From: Paraburkholderia sp. LEh10
Lineage (GTDB): Bacteria > Pseudomonadota > Gammaproteobacteria > Burkholderiales > Burkholderiaceae
DNA length: 64,000 nt
Assembly: GCF_017814945.1 (NCBI RefSeq)
Contig: NZ_JAGIPX010000010.1
Location: 62,128 to 126,127, forward strand
Direction: 5' to 3'
This document shows, one piece after another, positions 17,945 to 26,799 of this stretch. Within the stretch, counting starts at the first letter, position 1. Every line of letters begins with the position of its first letter. The translations under genes and the position numbers were made by a program. The notes under the pieces are model-generated. The model was not told the origin of the DNA. It made no database searches and was given only the letters and a program-made list of their open reading frames with translations.

Positions 17945-18595
17945 TCAATGGCACTCATATTCGTGTGCTCGGCGCACCGTTCGAGACGCTTTCAGAGTAG
18001 GACTGCGTGAAGCGCACGCCAATCGGCCAGGCGAACTACATCGAATGTCGGGCGAAGCCGCTTTTAAAGCCACGGACTCGTGCGCTGTGCCGTAACGTCT
18101 AATTCGAAGGTCGTAGATCACGCTGCGGGCGGCGCGCGCACCGTGCGCTTCGAGGCAAAATTCACGCTTGATCCTGCTATCAGAAGTGCCGTGCGCTGGG
18201 CCGCGCTTCGCGGGAAACGCTCCTTGATAAATGGGCATCGAATTAGTACGTTACCTGTTGTGGCACCCGGGCGATCCTGTCGCGATGCGACAGGGCCAGG
18301 ACGCCCGGTGCGAACTCTGCACGATCCACCCATACCCTTGTTCCCCGTATCGACGAGGATCGCCTGCTGCATTCGTGAACTCAACAAATCGATCATGCCG
18401 CGGGACTGGCCGGTCGACGCGCCGACAACTGTCAAAGAGAGTGCAAAAGCGCTTGCTGAATTCCTGCCGGCAGGCGTCATGTTCTGAGGCGGCGTGATCG
18501 CTTGCCGGGCCGGCGGCCCGTATAACATTTCGAAGCGAACGAGCAAGATCCGGCGCGAGCGCGATGCGTGGCGGAAAGTTGCGAGACGAGACAGC
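17945..18595. other. Gene-poor interval upstream of LuxR-cNMP regulator
   Basis: About 650 bases where several overlapping frames are open on both strands, none with a start signal or recognisable motif. The plus-strand frame closing at 18487 ends in a protein-like segment (TTVKESAKALAEFLPAGVMF) that may be the tail of a lost gene. The promoter of the next gene must lie near its right end. Confidence 0.35.
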
Positions 18596-19624
18596 ATGTA
18601 TATTTTGCTTACGGGACCGGCGGGACTCTTTCGCGAAGGCGTCGAGGCGCTGTTGTGCCGATTCTCGCAGGATGCCGAAGTGCTCGCGTCGAATTGCCTG
18701 ACGTCGAGCTGGCCGAACGATCGCAGGCCGGACTGTGTCGTCATGGATGGCGACTGTCTGCGCCGTGAGAGCGATGAACTGGAGGCCGCGCGGCGCCACA
18801 CTCGCACGACGCCTGTCATCGTCCTCTTGAGCAATGCGCAACGCCAGAACGTGGACGACCTGATCGCAGCGGGTGTCTCGGGTTGCGTGGAGAAATCCGC
18901 CTCGTCGGAGCTCCTTTTCAGCGCGTTGCGCCTCGCGTTCGCGGGCGGTGTGTATCTGCCGCGCTCGTTGGTCGCCGCGAGCCTGCATGAGCCACTCACG
19001 ACAGCCGAGGCCGATGCTCCGCGAGGCCTGCCATACCCGGACGCCCATCTGCACCTCACGCCGCGACAGATCGAAGTGCTGGCACTGCTCGCGCGAGGGC
19101 GCTCCAACAAGATGATTGCGCGTCAGCTCGATGTCGCGGAAGCGACGGTCAAGACGCACCTCACAACCATTTTCAAGGCATTGAACGTTTCGAGCCGTGG
19201 TGAAGCGAGCGCCGTCGCGGCGCGCATGGAAAGAATCCGCGAGGCGCAGGTCAACAAGGCGGTCAACGGACACGTCTCGATAGGCAGGCTGCTCACCAAC
19301 ATGAAAAGCCAGCGCTTCCGCTCGGGCGAGGTGTTGTTTCGCAAAGGCGACGCCAGCGCCGAACTCTTCTACGTCGAAAAGGGCATCGTCAGGTTGAGCG
19401 AGCTTGGCCTCGACATGGGCGCGGGCACAGTACTTGGCGAAATCGGGCTCTTCTCGCCGGAGTATCGCCGCACGTCGACGGCCGTATGTAAGACCGACTG
19501 CGAAATGAGGACGGTCTCCGCAGCCGATGCTATACGCCTTTACTACCAGGAGCCGGAGTTCGCGCTTTATCTGATCCAGTTGATCGCGAGCCGGCTCCAG
19601 GCCGACAACGCGAGGCGCGCATAG
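18596..19624 (+). CDS. LuxR-type regulator with receiver-like and cNMP-binding domains
   Basis: A 342-residue fusion. Residues 1-115 form a receiver-like domain: the usual acidic pair after strand 1 is absent (LLTGPAGLF), while an Asp near 51-53 (VVMDGDC), Ser in VIVLLSN and Lys in CVEKSAS remain. Residues about 148-205 are a LuxR/FixJ HTH (LTPRQIEVLALLARGRSNKM, ATVKTHLTTIFKAL). Residues about 228-335 are a CRP-type cyclic-nucleotide domain with LGEIGLFSPEYRRTSTAV, close to the CRP phosphate-binding cassette. The HTH lies in the middle, not at either end, which is uncommon. Phosphorylation may be lost and ligand control may act from the C-terminus; the ligand is not known. Confidence 0.88.
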   Translation: MYILLTGPAGLFREGVEALLCRFSQDAEVLASNCLTSSWPNDRRPDCVVMDGDCLRRESDELEAARRHTRTTPVIVLLSNAQRQNVDDLIAAGVSGCVEKSASSELLFSALRLAFAGGVYLPRSLVAASLHEPLTTAEADAPRGLPYPDAHLHLTPRQIEVLALLARGRSNKMIARQLDVAEATVKTHLTTIFKALNVSSRGEASAVAARMERIREAQVNKAVNGHVSIGRLLTNMKSQRFRSGEVLFRKGDASAELFYVEKGIVRLSELGLDMGAGTVLGEIGLFSPEYRRTSTAVCKTDCEMRTVSAADAIRLYYQEPEFALYLIQLIASRLQADNARRA

Positions 19625-19689
19625 CCGCGACGGCCCCACGGCGCTTGGGCGTGCCGGGGGCTTTCTCCAGCGAGCCACGGTGAGCAGGT

Positions 19690-20858
19690 TCAGAGTCTGC
19701 TGACGAGCGCTTCCCAGCGTTGGCCTTGCTGGACATTGGAGATGCGCGCGGTCAGGTCGCCCACGGTGATGACGCCATCACGGTTCGTATCGAGCATCGG
19801 ATTCCAGCGAAACGCGTCGGCGTGCGGACCATTGGGCGCCGCGATGATCGACGATTCGTCGGTGCCTGGCAACGTCGCCGGAAGAAAGGTCGCCTGATAG
19901 AGCCGGCCTGGCGAAGTCAGATTGCCTACGTAAGGCCGGTAGAAACGCTCCACATAAGGCAACTGCTGTTCCGCGCTCAAAAGCTTGAAAGCGTCCGGTC
20001 CATCCGACCATCCCAGCCCCTTCAATATATCGGGCATGAACTGGATCAGTCCTGTCGCCTTTCCGTTCGCATTCTGGCTCCACGGCTGCACGCCGCTCTC
20101 GCTCTCCATCACGCCGAGGAGGTCTTCGGGCGCGCAACCGAGCTCGTGCAGACCTCCTTCAGTTGCGAAAAGAAGGCGTCGCTCAAGTAAGAGAAGTCCA
20201 CGCCGCCCGCCGCCGCTCCCGTGCGCGACCAGGATGCGCGAATCGGACTGCCGGCGCGTGCGGCTCCAAGCCCTCCCCATGACGCATCGATGTCGGCGGG
20301 AGAACCCGGGTCGATGGAATCCGAAGCGATGTCGTAGCGAAGATATTGTGCGCCGCGAAAGAAATAGACCTTTCCGTTGCCCCAGTTCAGCGCCGTGTCG
20401 ATCGCGCTGCCGAACCCCGCGGCGTCGAATCCAGGCCAGCCGTCCGCGATGGAAACGGGGTATCCGTCGTCCACCTTGTCCTGGGCCAGGTCGTAGCGGA
20501 CGTACTGATTCGCCTTGAAGAAGTAGAGCTTGCCGTTGCCCCAGTTCACCGCGGCATCGATATCCGAGCCGAAGCCGGCCTCGGCGAGCCCTGGCCAATT
20601 CCCTGCGATCGCAAGGGGGTAGCCTGAATCGACCGCATTGGCCGCGACGTCGTAGCACAGGTACTGCGAACCCTTGAAGAAATAGACCTTGCCCGAGTCG
20701 GAATTCACCGCGGCATCGATGCCGCCTTCAAAACCTGCCGCGGAAAAGCCGGTCCAATTGGCGCCGATCGATTTCGGATAGCCGGCTTCCACCGCATCCG
20801 AAGCCGCATCGTAGCGGACGTATTGTGTATTGAAGAGAAAGTAGGCCTTGGTGATCAC
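19690..20858 (-). pseudogene. Hemopexin-repeat plus lysozyme-like protein, one frameshift
   Basis: Reading from a GTG at 20858 (GGGAG upstream) the first frame holds four hemopexin-type repeats of about 50 residues (AYFLFNTQYVRYD, VYFFKGSQYLCYD, LYFFKANQYVRYD, VYFFRGAQYLRYD, each with GYPxSI and W-x-G-F/L), similar to bacterial photopexins, then VDFSYLSDAFFSQLKEV. Near 20145 the homology continues in another frame: HELGCAPEDLLGVMESESG, ATGLIQFMPDILKGLGWSDG, a lysozyme/transglycosylase-like domain with the putative catalytic Glu in MESESG. A calcium-loop motif, DTNRDGVITVGDL, lies at the C-terminus. No signal peptide. A single-base deletion explains the break; it could be real or a sequencing error. 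Confidence 0.75.
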
Positions 20859-21286
20859 AGCGCACTCCCAGTTGCGATTGCGCGCGTAACCATCACGATG
20901 CGCAGTCCGCGCGAGGCTGGCATCACAGCAAGGGTAGGGTGACGTGGGCACGGGAGGTTATGACGATCGTGCGGTTGCGTTGGACGATCGCGGCGGGTTC
21001 GCGGTGCTGGATTATTCGTATGCCGCGCGAGACGATAGCGCGCGCCACGGCTGCGCGCGAGGTCAATGGCGCATATGCGACTTTCGATGTAGTCCGTCTG
21101 GCCAATGGAAACTGTCTTCGCAAATCATATTCTTTGTTTGAGGGATCGAAGCGTGTCATTAGCGCAGCGGCGTGGCGGATTGCGGCCTGGCGTACCGGCA
21201 CATCGACCCGGCTATTCCTTTGTGCGGAACCCACTTTAAGCGGCGACCCGGGGTCGTCGTCAGTGGAACATCGGGAGACGTAGCAC
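20859..21286. other. Divergent intergenic region
   Basis: About 430 bases between the minus-strand hemopexin/lysozyme gene and the plus-strand AraC-type regulator. No gene is supported. It should hold promoters for both, which makes the regulator a candidate controller of its neighbour. Confidence 0.4.
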
Positions 21287-22111
21287 ATGTCGGACGCACT
21301 ATCGTTTGAAAGCGCATATCGTGCTTGTGAGTTTCTCTGGGTGGACCTGATGCCCGATCCCGGTACGTCGATCCTGAACGCGGTCCGCGATGTATATGAC
21401 GTGTGCAGGGTACGGGAGTTGAATCATGTGTCGAGCGCCATTCGCCTTCACGCACCGCCCTTCGTCTGCTTCGAGGTCGACGATCCCGATACGCGCGTTT
21501 TCGATTCCCTGATGCGGGTGCGCAACGACCATCCGGAACTGCCTGTGCTGGTGATAACAGGCCGTGATTCGATAGTGGTCGCCAAGTGGGCAGTGCGTCT
21601 GAAAGTATGGGATCTGCTCGTCAAGCCGGTCCAGCACGAGGAATTGAACGAGACACTATCGTCGATCTCATCGACAAGGTTGGAGGGCGACGCGGCAGGC
21701 ATGTCGAGGGCGTTGTCCGCGTCGGTGTCACCCGTTCAGCTACCGGGCGACAAACATCGTCCTCTAAAGCGCACGTCGGCGGCTATTGCGCATCTGAACG
21801 CACACTTCGCTTGCCGCATCAGTCTTGCCACCGTCGCGGCTGCTTGTCGGCTCAGCCCGTCACAGTTCTGTCGCGTGTTCAGGAAGGAGCAACACGTGAG
21901 CTTCGGGCAGTACCTGCTGTGCTTTCGGATGAACCGGGCTCGCGCACTGCTGGAGCGCGAAAACATGCTGGTCAAGGAGGTTGCTTACGCGGTCGGCTTT
22001 ACGGATCTGTCGTACTTCACGCGATCATTCAAGCGACACTTTGGCGTATGCCCCGCCGCATACCAGGCGGGTGCCCGTCATATCGACGGCGAGAAAGCCG
22101 AAAGAGAGTGA
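21287..22111 (+). CDS. AraC-family regulator with receiver-like N-terminus
   Basis: A 274-residue protein. The first 120 residues look like a response-regulator receiver: hydrophobic strand FVCFEVDDPD with candidate acceptor Asp residues, LPVLVITGRDS carrying the conserved Thr, and LLVKPVQHEEL carrying the conserved Lys-Pro. The N-terminal acidic pair is unclear. Residues about 165-265 are two AraC helix-turn-helix units (ISLATVAAACRLSPSQFCRV and VKEVAYAVGFTDLSYFTRSF) ending in the family KRHFGVCPAAYQ. GGGAGACG precedes the ATG. No histidine kinase is adjacent, so the receiver is orphaned or degenerate. Confidence 0.88.
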   Translation: MSDALSFESAYRACEFLWVDLMPDPGTSILNAVRDVYDVCRVRELNHVSSAIRLHAPPFVCFEVDDPDTRVFDSLMRVRNDHPELPVLVITGRDSIVVAKWAVRLKVWDLLVKPVQHEELNETLSSISSTRLEGDAAGMSRALSASVSPVQLPGDKHRPLKRTSAAIAHLNAHFACRISLATVAAACRLSPSQFCRVFRKEQHVSFGQYLLCFRMNRARALLERENMLVKEVAYAVGFTDLSYFTRSFKRHFGVCPAAYQAGARHIDGEKAERE

Positions 22112-22145
22112 CGCAAGCCGTGCGCCAGAATCGAGGCGCACGTAA

Positions 22146-22179
22146 TGACCTTCAGTTTGACCTTCAGTTGACCTTCGGT
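22146..22179. repeat. Short tandem direct repeat, three copies
   Basis: Three adjacent copies of TGACCTTCAGT (the first with an extra T, the third with one change, TGACCTTCGGT) just past the AraC-type regulator stop. A little further on, GCAATATCGGC is also repeated. These may be replication-slippage products; a role as binding sites is possible but unsupported. Confidence 0.7.
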
Positions 22180-22302
22180 TCGATGCACCGACGCAAGCAA
22201 TGCGGCGCAAGCAAGCGCATTGCTCGCGCCGCGCTCACCGCTGCCGGGGCAATATCGGCGCAATATCGGCGCAACGTCGCGCTGCGACGTGCGCCGATCT
22301 CA

Positions 22303-23004
22303 TCATGATCCTGCGAACACGGGTCCTTGTCCTCCGGGCGCGAGCGGCAAGAACAGTTCGCTGTGAGCGGCTGCGGCCACGGGAACAGCACCTGCAGCGG
22401 GTGAAGCGGTTGCTGGCGCCGGTTCGCGAAGCGTGACCGCGCTATTGGATGAAATCGGGACACTGGGCTTGGCGAGAAGTTCGGTCTTTCTCGCAGACCC
22501 CGCCGATGTACCGAAGTAGTATCCGATGATGCTCACCCACGCTGTGCCGAGCGACCCGAGAATGACGTTCATCAGATCGCGATTTTCGCCCGGCAGTCCG
22601 TGCAGGGCCATCAGGGCCAGCATGCTGAAGAAGCCGGCCGTGACGGCCATTGCCAGCGCTTTCGGCACCCAGTCACCCGTTTTTTCTTCTTTGTCCCGCG
22701 CGTCCGCGCGATCTGCCGCTTCGACGCGGGCAAGCTCTATGTCGTGCGTGAGTTGCGCCTGCGCTGCCGTCACGGCCAATTGCTGAAGCTGAACCGCATT
22801 TGCACTTTCTGCCTGCCGCACCTTGTCGAGCGCGGCAGGATCTTCGAGTGCGGCGGATACCGACGTGGGATCGTTGGCGGTTCCGAGCACGTGTGACAGG
22901 ATCGTTGAGGCGGCCGTGACGCCAAGGCCAACGGGGCCGCCAACGAGCCCGGCGAGAAGCGGCGCAGTGCCGCTGATGGTTGATGCAACTTTCGACCAGT
23001 CCAT
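22303..23004 (-). CDS. Holin-like membrane protein (3TM gene-transfer/phage type)
   Basis: A 233-residue protein with an N-terminal hydrophobic helix (TAPLLAGLVGGPVGLGV), a charged coiled-coil centre (about 70-115), two further membrane segments (LAMAVTAGFFSMLALMAL and LGSLGTAWVSIIGYYFG) and the family motif YYFGTSAGSARKTELL. This matches the three-TM holin family found in phages and gene-transfer agents. The C-terminus carries an unusual Pro/Ala-rich tail of about 50 residues. Its ATG overlaps the endolysin stop (TAATG), so the two are co-translated. Expected role: pore or spanin-like helper that lets the endolysin reach peptidoglycan. Confidence 0.8.
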   Translation of the reverse strand: MDWSKVASTISGTAPLLAGLVGGPVGLGVTAASTILSHVLGTANDPTSVSAALEDPAALDKVRQAESANAVQLQQLAVTAAQAQLTHDIELARVEAADRADARDKEEKTGDWVPKALAMAVTAGFFSMLALMALHGLPGENRDLMNVILGSLGTAWVSIIGYYFGTSAGSARKTELLAKPSVPISSNSAVTLREPAPATASPAAGAVPVAAAAHSELFLPLAPGGQGPVFAGS

Positions 23005-23486
23005 TATGCTGCTCCCATTAAGAGGTTCTTGGCCATCCGGTCCATCCAGCCGCGGCTAAAATTCGGCCAGGTGTGAAGTCCCTTCAGATAGCGAACCCGA
23101 TAAGCCGCGAAGCGCATGACGAATTTGAGCGGATCGGCAGCCTTCACGGCCGCGACGGTGTCGGAGCCGAACTTGCCGTCCGGCTCCGCGCCCGACGCCT
23201 TTTGCATCCAGAGCACGACGAGCCCGCCGTTGTAGTTGGCATCGAAAATCTGGAACGCGACACGTGGATCGAATTCGTCGAGCTTGAGCGGGTCCCAGTA
23301 CTTCGATCTGGCGATCTGCTTCGCCGTTTCGAGCGGCAGGTCCCGCATGGGCCCGGCGTACCCGGACGCGCGCGCGACGCGCGCGGTCACCCCCCACATC
23401 GTTTCCCCTCCCGGGTCGGCGGGATTGAACGAATAGCCGCCTTCACTCCCTATCAAGGCCTTGAACGCGTCATCGAAGCTGCTCAT
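23004..23486 (-). CDS. Endolysin, GH108 N-acetylmuramidase
   Basis: A 160-residue phage-type lysozyme. FKALIGSEGGYSFNPADPGG carries the catalytic Glu of the E-G-G-Y motif typical of glycoside hydrolase family 108, followed by ETMWGVTARVA. The second half (SGAEPDGKFGSDTVAAVKAA and the AAYRVRYLKGLHTWPNF helix) is the family peptidoglycan-binding domain 3. There is no signal peptide, so export depends on a holin, and the next gene is one. GAGGAGG precedes the ATG. No phage structural, tail or replication genes are visible on either side. Confidence 0.92.
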   Translation of the reverse strand: MSSFDDAFKALIGSEGGYSFNPADPGGETMWGVTARVARASGYAGPMRDLPLETAKQIARSKYWDPLKLDEFDPRVAFQIFDANYNGGLVVLWMQKASGAEPDGKFGSDTVAAVKAADPLKFVMRFAAYRVRYLKGLHTWPNFSRGWMDRMAKNLLMGAA

Positions 23487-23725
23487 GAGTCCACCTCCTC
23501 ACCGTGCGAAAACAAATAGAACGCACGTGGAAGCCTAACGCGTACTGCGCGCGTGTCGTTAGGACGATTGGAGCTTTTGCTTGCAAAATCGTCGCGCGCA
23601 ATGACATCGAGCCGCGCGCCCCCGACTATTGGACGAGACTCGTTCACGGGTGCTTCGTGTGCAGTTGCCCGGGTTGCCCGTGGCCGGACCGAGATCGTTC
23701 GATACGGCTTCCCGCCGCATCGCGC

Positions 23726-24166
23726 TTAAGCCTGGGGCGGCAACAATGCCAAAAGCAGACGCCGCAACTCGGCACATTCCCGCTGCGTGAGCCTTGCAGT
23801 CAGAATGCGCTCCACTTCCTCGACGCGCGGCCGCAAGGCCGCAAGCTGCTTCTTGCCGGCCGCGGTGAGGAAAAGCACGTAACTGCGTTTGTCGACGGGA
23901 TCGTCGGAACGTTCGATCAGGCCATTGCGAACCATGCGCGCGACGAGATCGGCAATCGTCGAACGGTCCACGTCGAGTTCATCGCCGAGTTGCCGTTGGT
24001 TCACGCCGGGCGATCGTTGCAGGATATCGAGCGCCGCGTATTGCACGCTCGTGATCTCGTTGGAGACTTCCGCGAGCCATACGGCTACATGGCGTTGCTG
24101 CGCGCGGCGCACGAGGCTGCCGGTGAACTTCTGATGCGCTTCGGGATGGTCGTGTTTGTTCGGCAA
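23726..24166 (-). CDS. MarR-family transcriptional regulator
   Basis: A 146-residue MarR protein: dimerisation helix (HVAVWLAEVSNEITSVQYAA), winged-helix core (GVNQRQLGDELDVDRSTIAD), and the wing with ERSDDPVDKRSYVLFLTAAG, the conserved D-x-R of the family. It begins with TTG at 24166, as no ATG or better GTG is present; the binding site is weak, consistent with translation following the upstream gene. It lies 20 bases behind the hydroxylase gene on the same strand, so it probably represses that operon and responds to an aromatic substrate. Confidence 0.85.
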   Translation of the reverse strand: MPNKHDHPEAHQKFTGSLVRRAQQRHVAVWLAEVSNEITSVQYAALDILQRSPGVNQRQLGDELDVDRSTIADLVARMVRNGLIERSDDPVDKRSYVLFLTAAGKKQLAALRPRVEEVERILTARLTQRECAELRRLLLALLPPQA

Positions 24167-24186
24167 TTTCGCAGTGTCGGAATGGG

Positions 24187-26082
24187 TTAGCGCATGCGGA
24201 ATATCGGCCGGAAGAACGCGGTCAGTTCCGCGTATGCGTGCAGTGGCAGAACGTGCGCGACGTATTGATCCGGGCGGACCACGACGAGCGCGCCGCGTTC
24301 GCGGTCGATGCCGCGCTCGTCGAAGATATCAGTCGCTGCATCGCTCGTAAATGTTTTCTCGTAGTCGACGAGGCCATAGCGTCCCTTGCGCGGGAGCAAG
24401 AGGGCGGGCAGTTCGTCGAGTCGCACTTCGCGATGAGGCTGCTGCAACACTGCGCGCAGGTCGAGAACGCTGTCCGCGTCGGCGTCCTTTGGCGTGGCGA
24501 GCCGCAAGACGGAATCTGCAGAGGTCGCGAGATGTTCGCACAGCGCATGAAGCGCACTTCGATTCGCGTCCGAGAAAGCATACAGACGCCACCGGCCGTC
24601 CGCGCTTGCCGCGTGCCCGAGATGAACGGGCTTCGCATCCGCGACCCGAACGACGGGTGACGAGTGAAAGCGCATTCCGATCGAAAAGCCCTTGGCAAGA
24701 GTTTGATGCGTCGCGTCGCCCGTCAGCATGCCCGGACGGTAATGCGTCGCGACGCCTGCCGTATATCGGCCGGCGCGAACGAAATACGCCTGAAGCTCCG
24801 TGGGATCGACGCCGCCTGCTTCGGGCCGGTTAGGGTCCTTCGGCGGAGCAGCCATCATCGCCGACCACTCCTTGTCGAAATCGATCAACTCCTGCGCGAT
24901 CGGTTGACGCTCATCGGAGTACGTGCGCAACAGTTCGACGTCACTGAGTCCACGCAGAACCTGGCCGATTTTCCAGCCGAGATTGAACCCGTCCTGCATC
25001 GACACGTTCATGCCCTGGCCGGCCTTTGCGCTGTGCGTATGACAGGCGTCGCCCGCGATGAACACTCGAGGATCACGAGACGTTCCGTCGGCTGCGACGG
25101 CGTCGTCGAAGCGGTCGGTCAGACGCTGTCCCACTTCATAGACCGAGAACCACGCGACTTCTTTCACATCGAGTGAATAAGGATGCAGGATGTGCTGCGC
25201 GGTCTGTACGATGCGATCGACCGTGGTCTGTTTGATGGCGTCGCGGTTGTCCGACGTGACCTCGCCAAGATCGACGTAAAAGCGCACAAGGTAGCCTCCT
25301 TCGCGCGGAATGATCAGCAGATTGCCCTTGCCCGCGGACTGAATGGCCGCTTTCAGCCTGATGTCGGGAAAGTCAGTCACCGCAAGTGCGTCCATCACGC
25401 CCCATGCATGATTGGCCGCGTCGCCGCGCAGCGTTTGACCGATCGCGGTGCGCACGAGACTGCGGGCGCCATCGCAACCCACGACATAGCGCGCACGCAA
25501 AGTCACTGTCTCATCGAGCCGTGCTTCATCGGTGCGGCGCAATGTGACACGAACGGGATACTCGCCGCTATCGTCGCGCTGCACATCGACGGCTTCGAAA
25601 CCGTAGTCCGGTTCGATGCGTTGCGCTGAGCGCCGCATCACATCGAGCAAATAGTCCTGCACACGCGCCTGATTGACGATCACGTGCGGAAACTCAGACA
25701 GGCCTGTTTCGACATCCTGAACGCGGCCAGTGCGTTTGATGGCATCACGGTTCTGCGCATCCGGTCGCCAGAATACCGTTTCATTGACCCAATAGGCTTC
25801 GCGCAACAGGCGATCGCTGAGCCCGAACGCATTGAACATCTCGACGGTCCGGCAAGCGACACCATCCGCCTGTCCCATCAGCAACGGTCCGCAACGACGC
25901 TCGACGATGCGCGTTCTGATCGACGGGAACTGTGACAATTGCGCCGCGAGCACGAGTCCTGCAGGACCGCTCCCGACGATCAGCACGTCGACGGCATCGG
26001 GCATCTCATCGCAACGCGCGTTTTCCGCGGCTGGTTCGATGGTCGGGTCACCGACACGGAAACCGTTGAGATGAAATTGCAT
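24187..26082 (-). CDS. FAD-dependent aromatic hydroxylase, MobA/PheA type
   Basis: A 631-residue class A flavoprotein monooxygenase. VDVLIVGSGPAGLVLAAQLS is the FAD Rossmann motif, a DG motif lies in YVVGCDGARSLVR, and the GD motif is FIAGDACHTHSAKAGQGMNV. The C-terminal thioredoxin-like domain ends VVRPDQYVAHVLPL. The start MQFHLNGFRVGDP and the length match 3-hydroxybenzoate 4-monooxygenase (MobA) and phenol 2-monooxygenase relatives; 3-hydroxybenzoate is the best guess, but the substrate cannot be fixed from sequence alone. GGAGG lies eight bases before the ATG at 26082. Forms an operon with the MarR gene. Confidence 0.85.
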   Translation of the reverse strand: MQFHLNGFRVGDPTIEPAAENARCDEMPDAVDVLIVGSGPAGLVLAAQLSQFPSIRTRIVERRCGPLLMGQADGVACRTVEMFNAFGLSDRLLREAYWVNETVFWRPDAQNRDAIKRTGRVQDVETGLSEFPHVIVNQARVQDYLLDVMRRSAQRIEPDYGFEAVDVQRDDSGEYPVRVTLRRTDEARLDETVTLRARYVVGCDGARSLVRTAIGQTLRGDAANHAWGVMDALAVTDFPDIRLKAAIQSAGKGNLLIIPREGGYLVRFYVDLGEVTSDNRDAIKQTTVDRIVQTAQHILHPYSLDVKEVAWFSVYEVGQRLTDRFDDAVAADGTSRDPRVFIAGDACHTHSAKAGQGMNVSMQDGFNLGWKIGQVLRGLSDVELLRTYSDERQPIAQELIDFDKEWSAMMAAPPKDPNRPEAGGVDPTELQAYFVRAGRYTAGVATHYRPGMLTGDATHQTLAKGFSIGMRFHSSPVVRVADAKPVHLGHAASADGRWRLYAFSDANRSALHALCEHLATSADSVLRLATPKDADADSVLDLRAVLQQPHREVRLDELPALLLPRKGRYGLVDYEKTFTSDAATDIFDERGIDRERGALVVVRPDQYVAHVLPLHAYAELTAFFRPIFRMR

Positions 26083-26361
26083 GATGTCTTCCTCCAGTCT
26101 GTGCGCGTAACGGTGATCGCGAATATACTCCGTACACCAACTATTGAAAAGCACTTCGTATGAGGATGGATGTTTACCCTGGTCTCACGCACGCTGAAAA
26201 TGCTGGGCAGAACCTTGAGAGGCGCTCCTGCTTGACGCAGCTGTTACGGAGGTCATCGAGGTGACGGGGTTTGCGGTCGGTTCTATACTGCAATTCACGG
26301 TGCCGACTGCGATACAGCGTGATGGTCGGCGGTGGAACTACACCATGCGAGGGATCGTGCG

Positions 26362-26664
26362 ATGGCTGCCTACCTGATCGCCGATGTCGATGTAACTGAC
26401 GCCGCTCTTTTCGAAGAGTACAAACGCGAGGTGCCTGCCACCGAGGTGCGCTACGGCGGAAAATATCTGGCTCGTGGTGGGATGACAAAAGTTCTCGAAG
26501 GTGACTGGCAACCGCATCGCCTTGTCATCGTGGAATTTCCGGACATGGATTCCTTGATGCGTTGGTATGACTCCCCCGAGTACGCCCGTCTCAAGGCGAT
26601 TCGTGAGCGATGCGCGAAGACGAGGATTATTGCGCTAGAGGGGATTGCGCCCATTTCGTCGTAG
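26362..26664 (+). CDS. DUF1330 family protein
   Basis: A 100-residue dimeric alpha-beta barrel (ferredoxin-like) protein: AAYLIADVDVTDAALFEEYK, then AARGG-like loop (YLARGGMTKVLEGDW), VIVEFPDMDSLMRWYDSPEY and an LKAIRERCAKTRIIALEG helix-strand end. These are the hallmark DUF1330 blocks. Function not established; relatives may act as small-molecule-binding or heme-degrading-like proteins. The ATG at 26362 is chosen because MAAYLI is the family N-terminus and GAGGG lies upstream. Confidence 0.9.
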   Translation: MAAYLIADVDVTDAALFEEYKREVPATEVRYGGKYLARGGMTKVLEGDWQPHRLVIVEFPDMDSLMRWYDSPEYARLKAIRERCAKTRIIALEGIAPISS

Positions 26665-26799
26665 CATGCGGCCCTGAATAAGGGGGATTCGCTGTCCGCG
26701 ATTTTTTTCGACGCCGCCTGTCCGTCAGCATGCGGGCCGCGCGTCATTGTGATGGCGGCCCAATGCACGGGTCCGCCGCGACCCATGACGGAGGCTCAT

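Noticed and set aside
18251-19678. 475-codon minus-strand open frame
   Set aside because: Mirror of the LuxR-cNMP gene with no motif or start signal.
22303-23486. Prophage
   Set aside because: Only an endolysin and a holin are present; no integrase, terminase, capsid or tail genes and no attachment-site repeats were seen around them.
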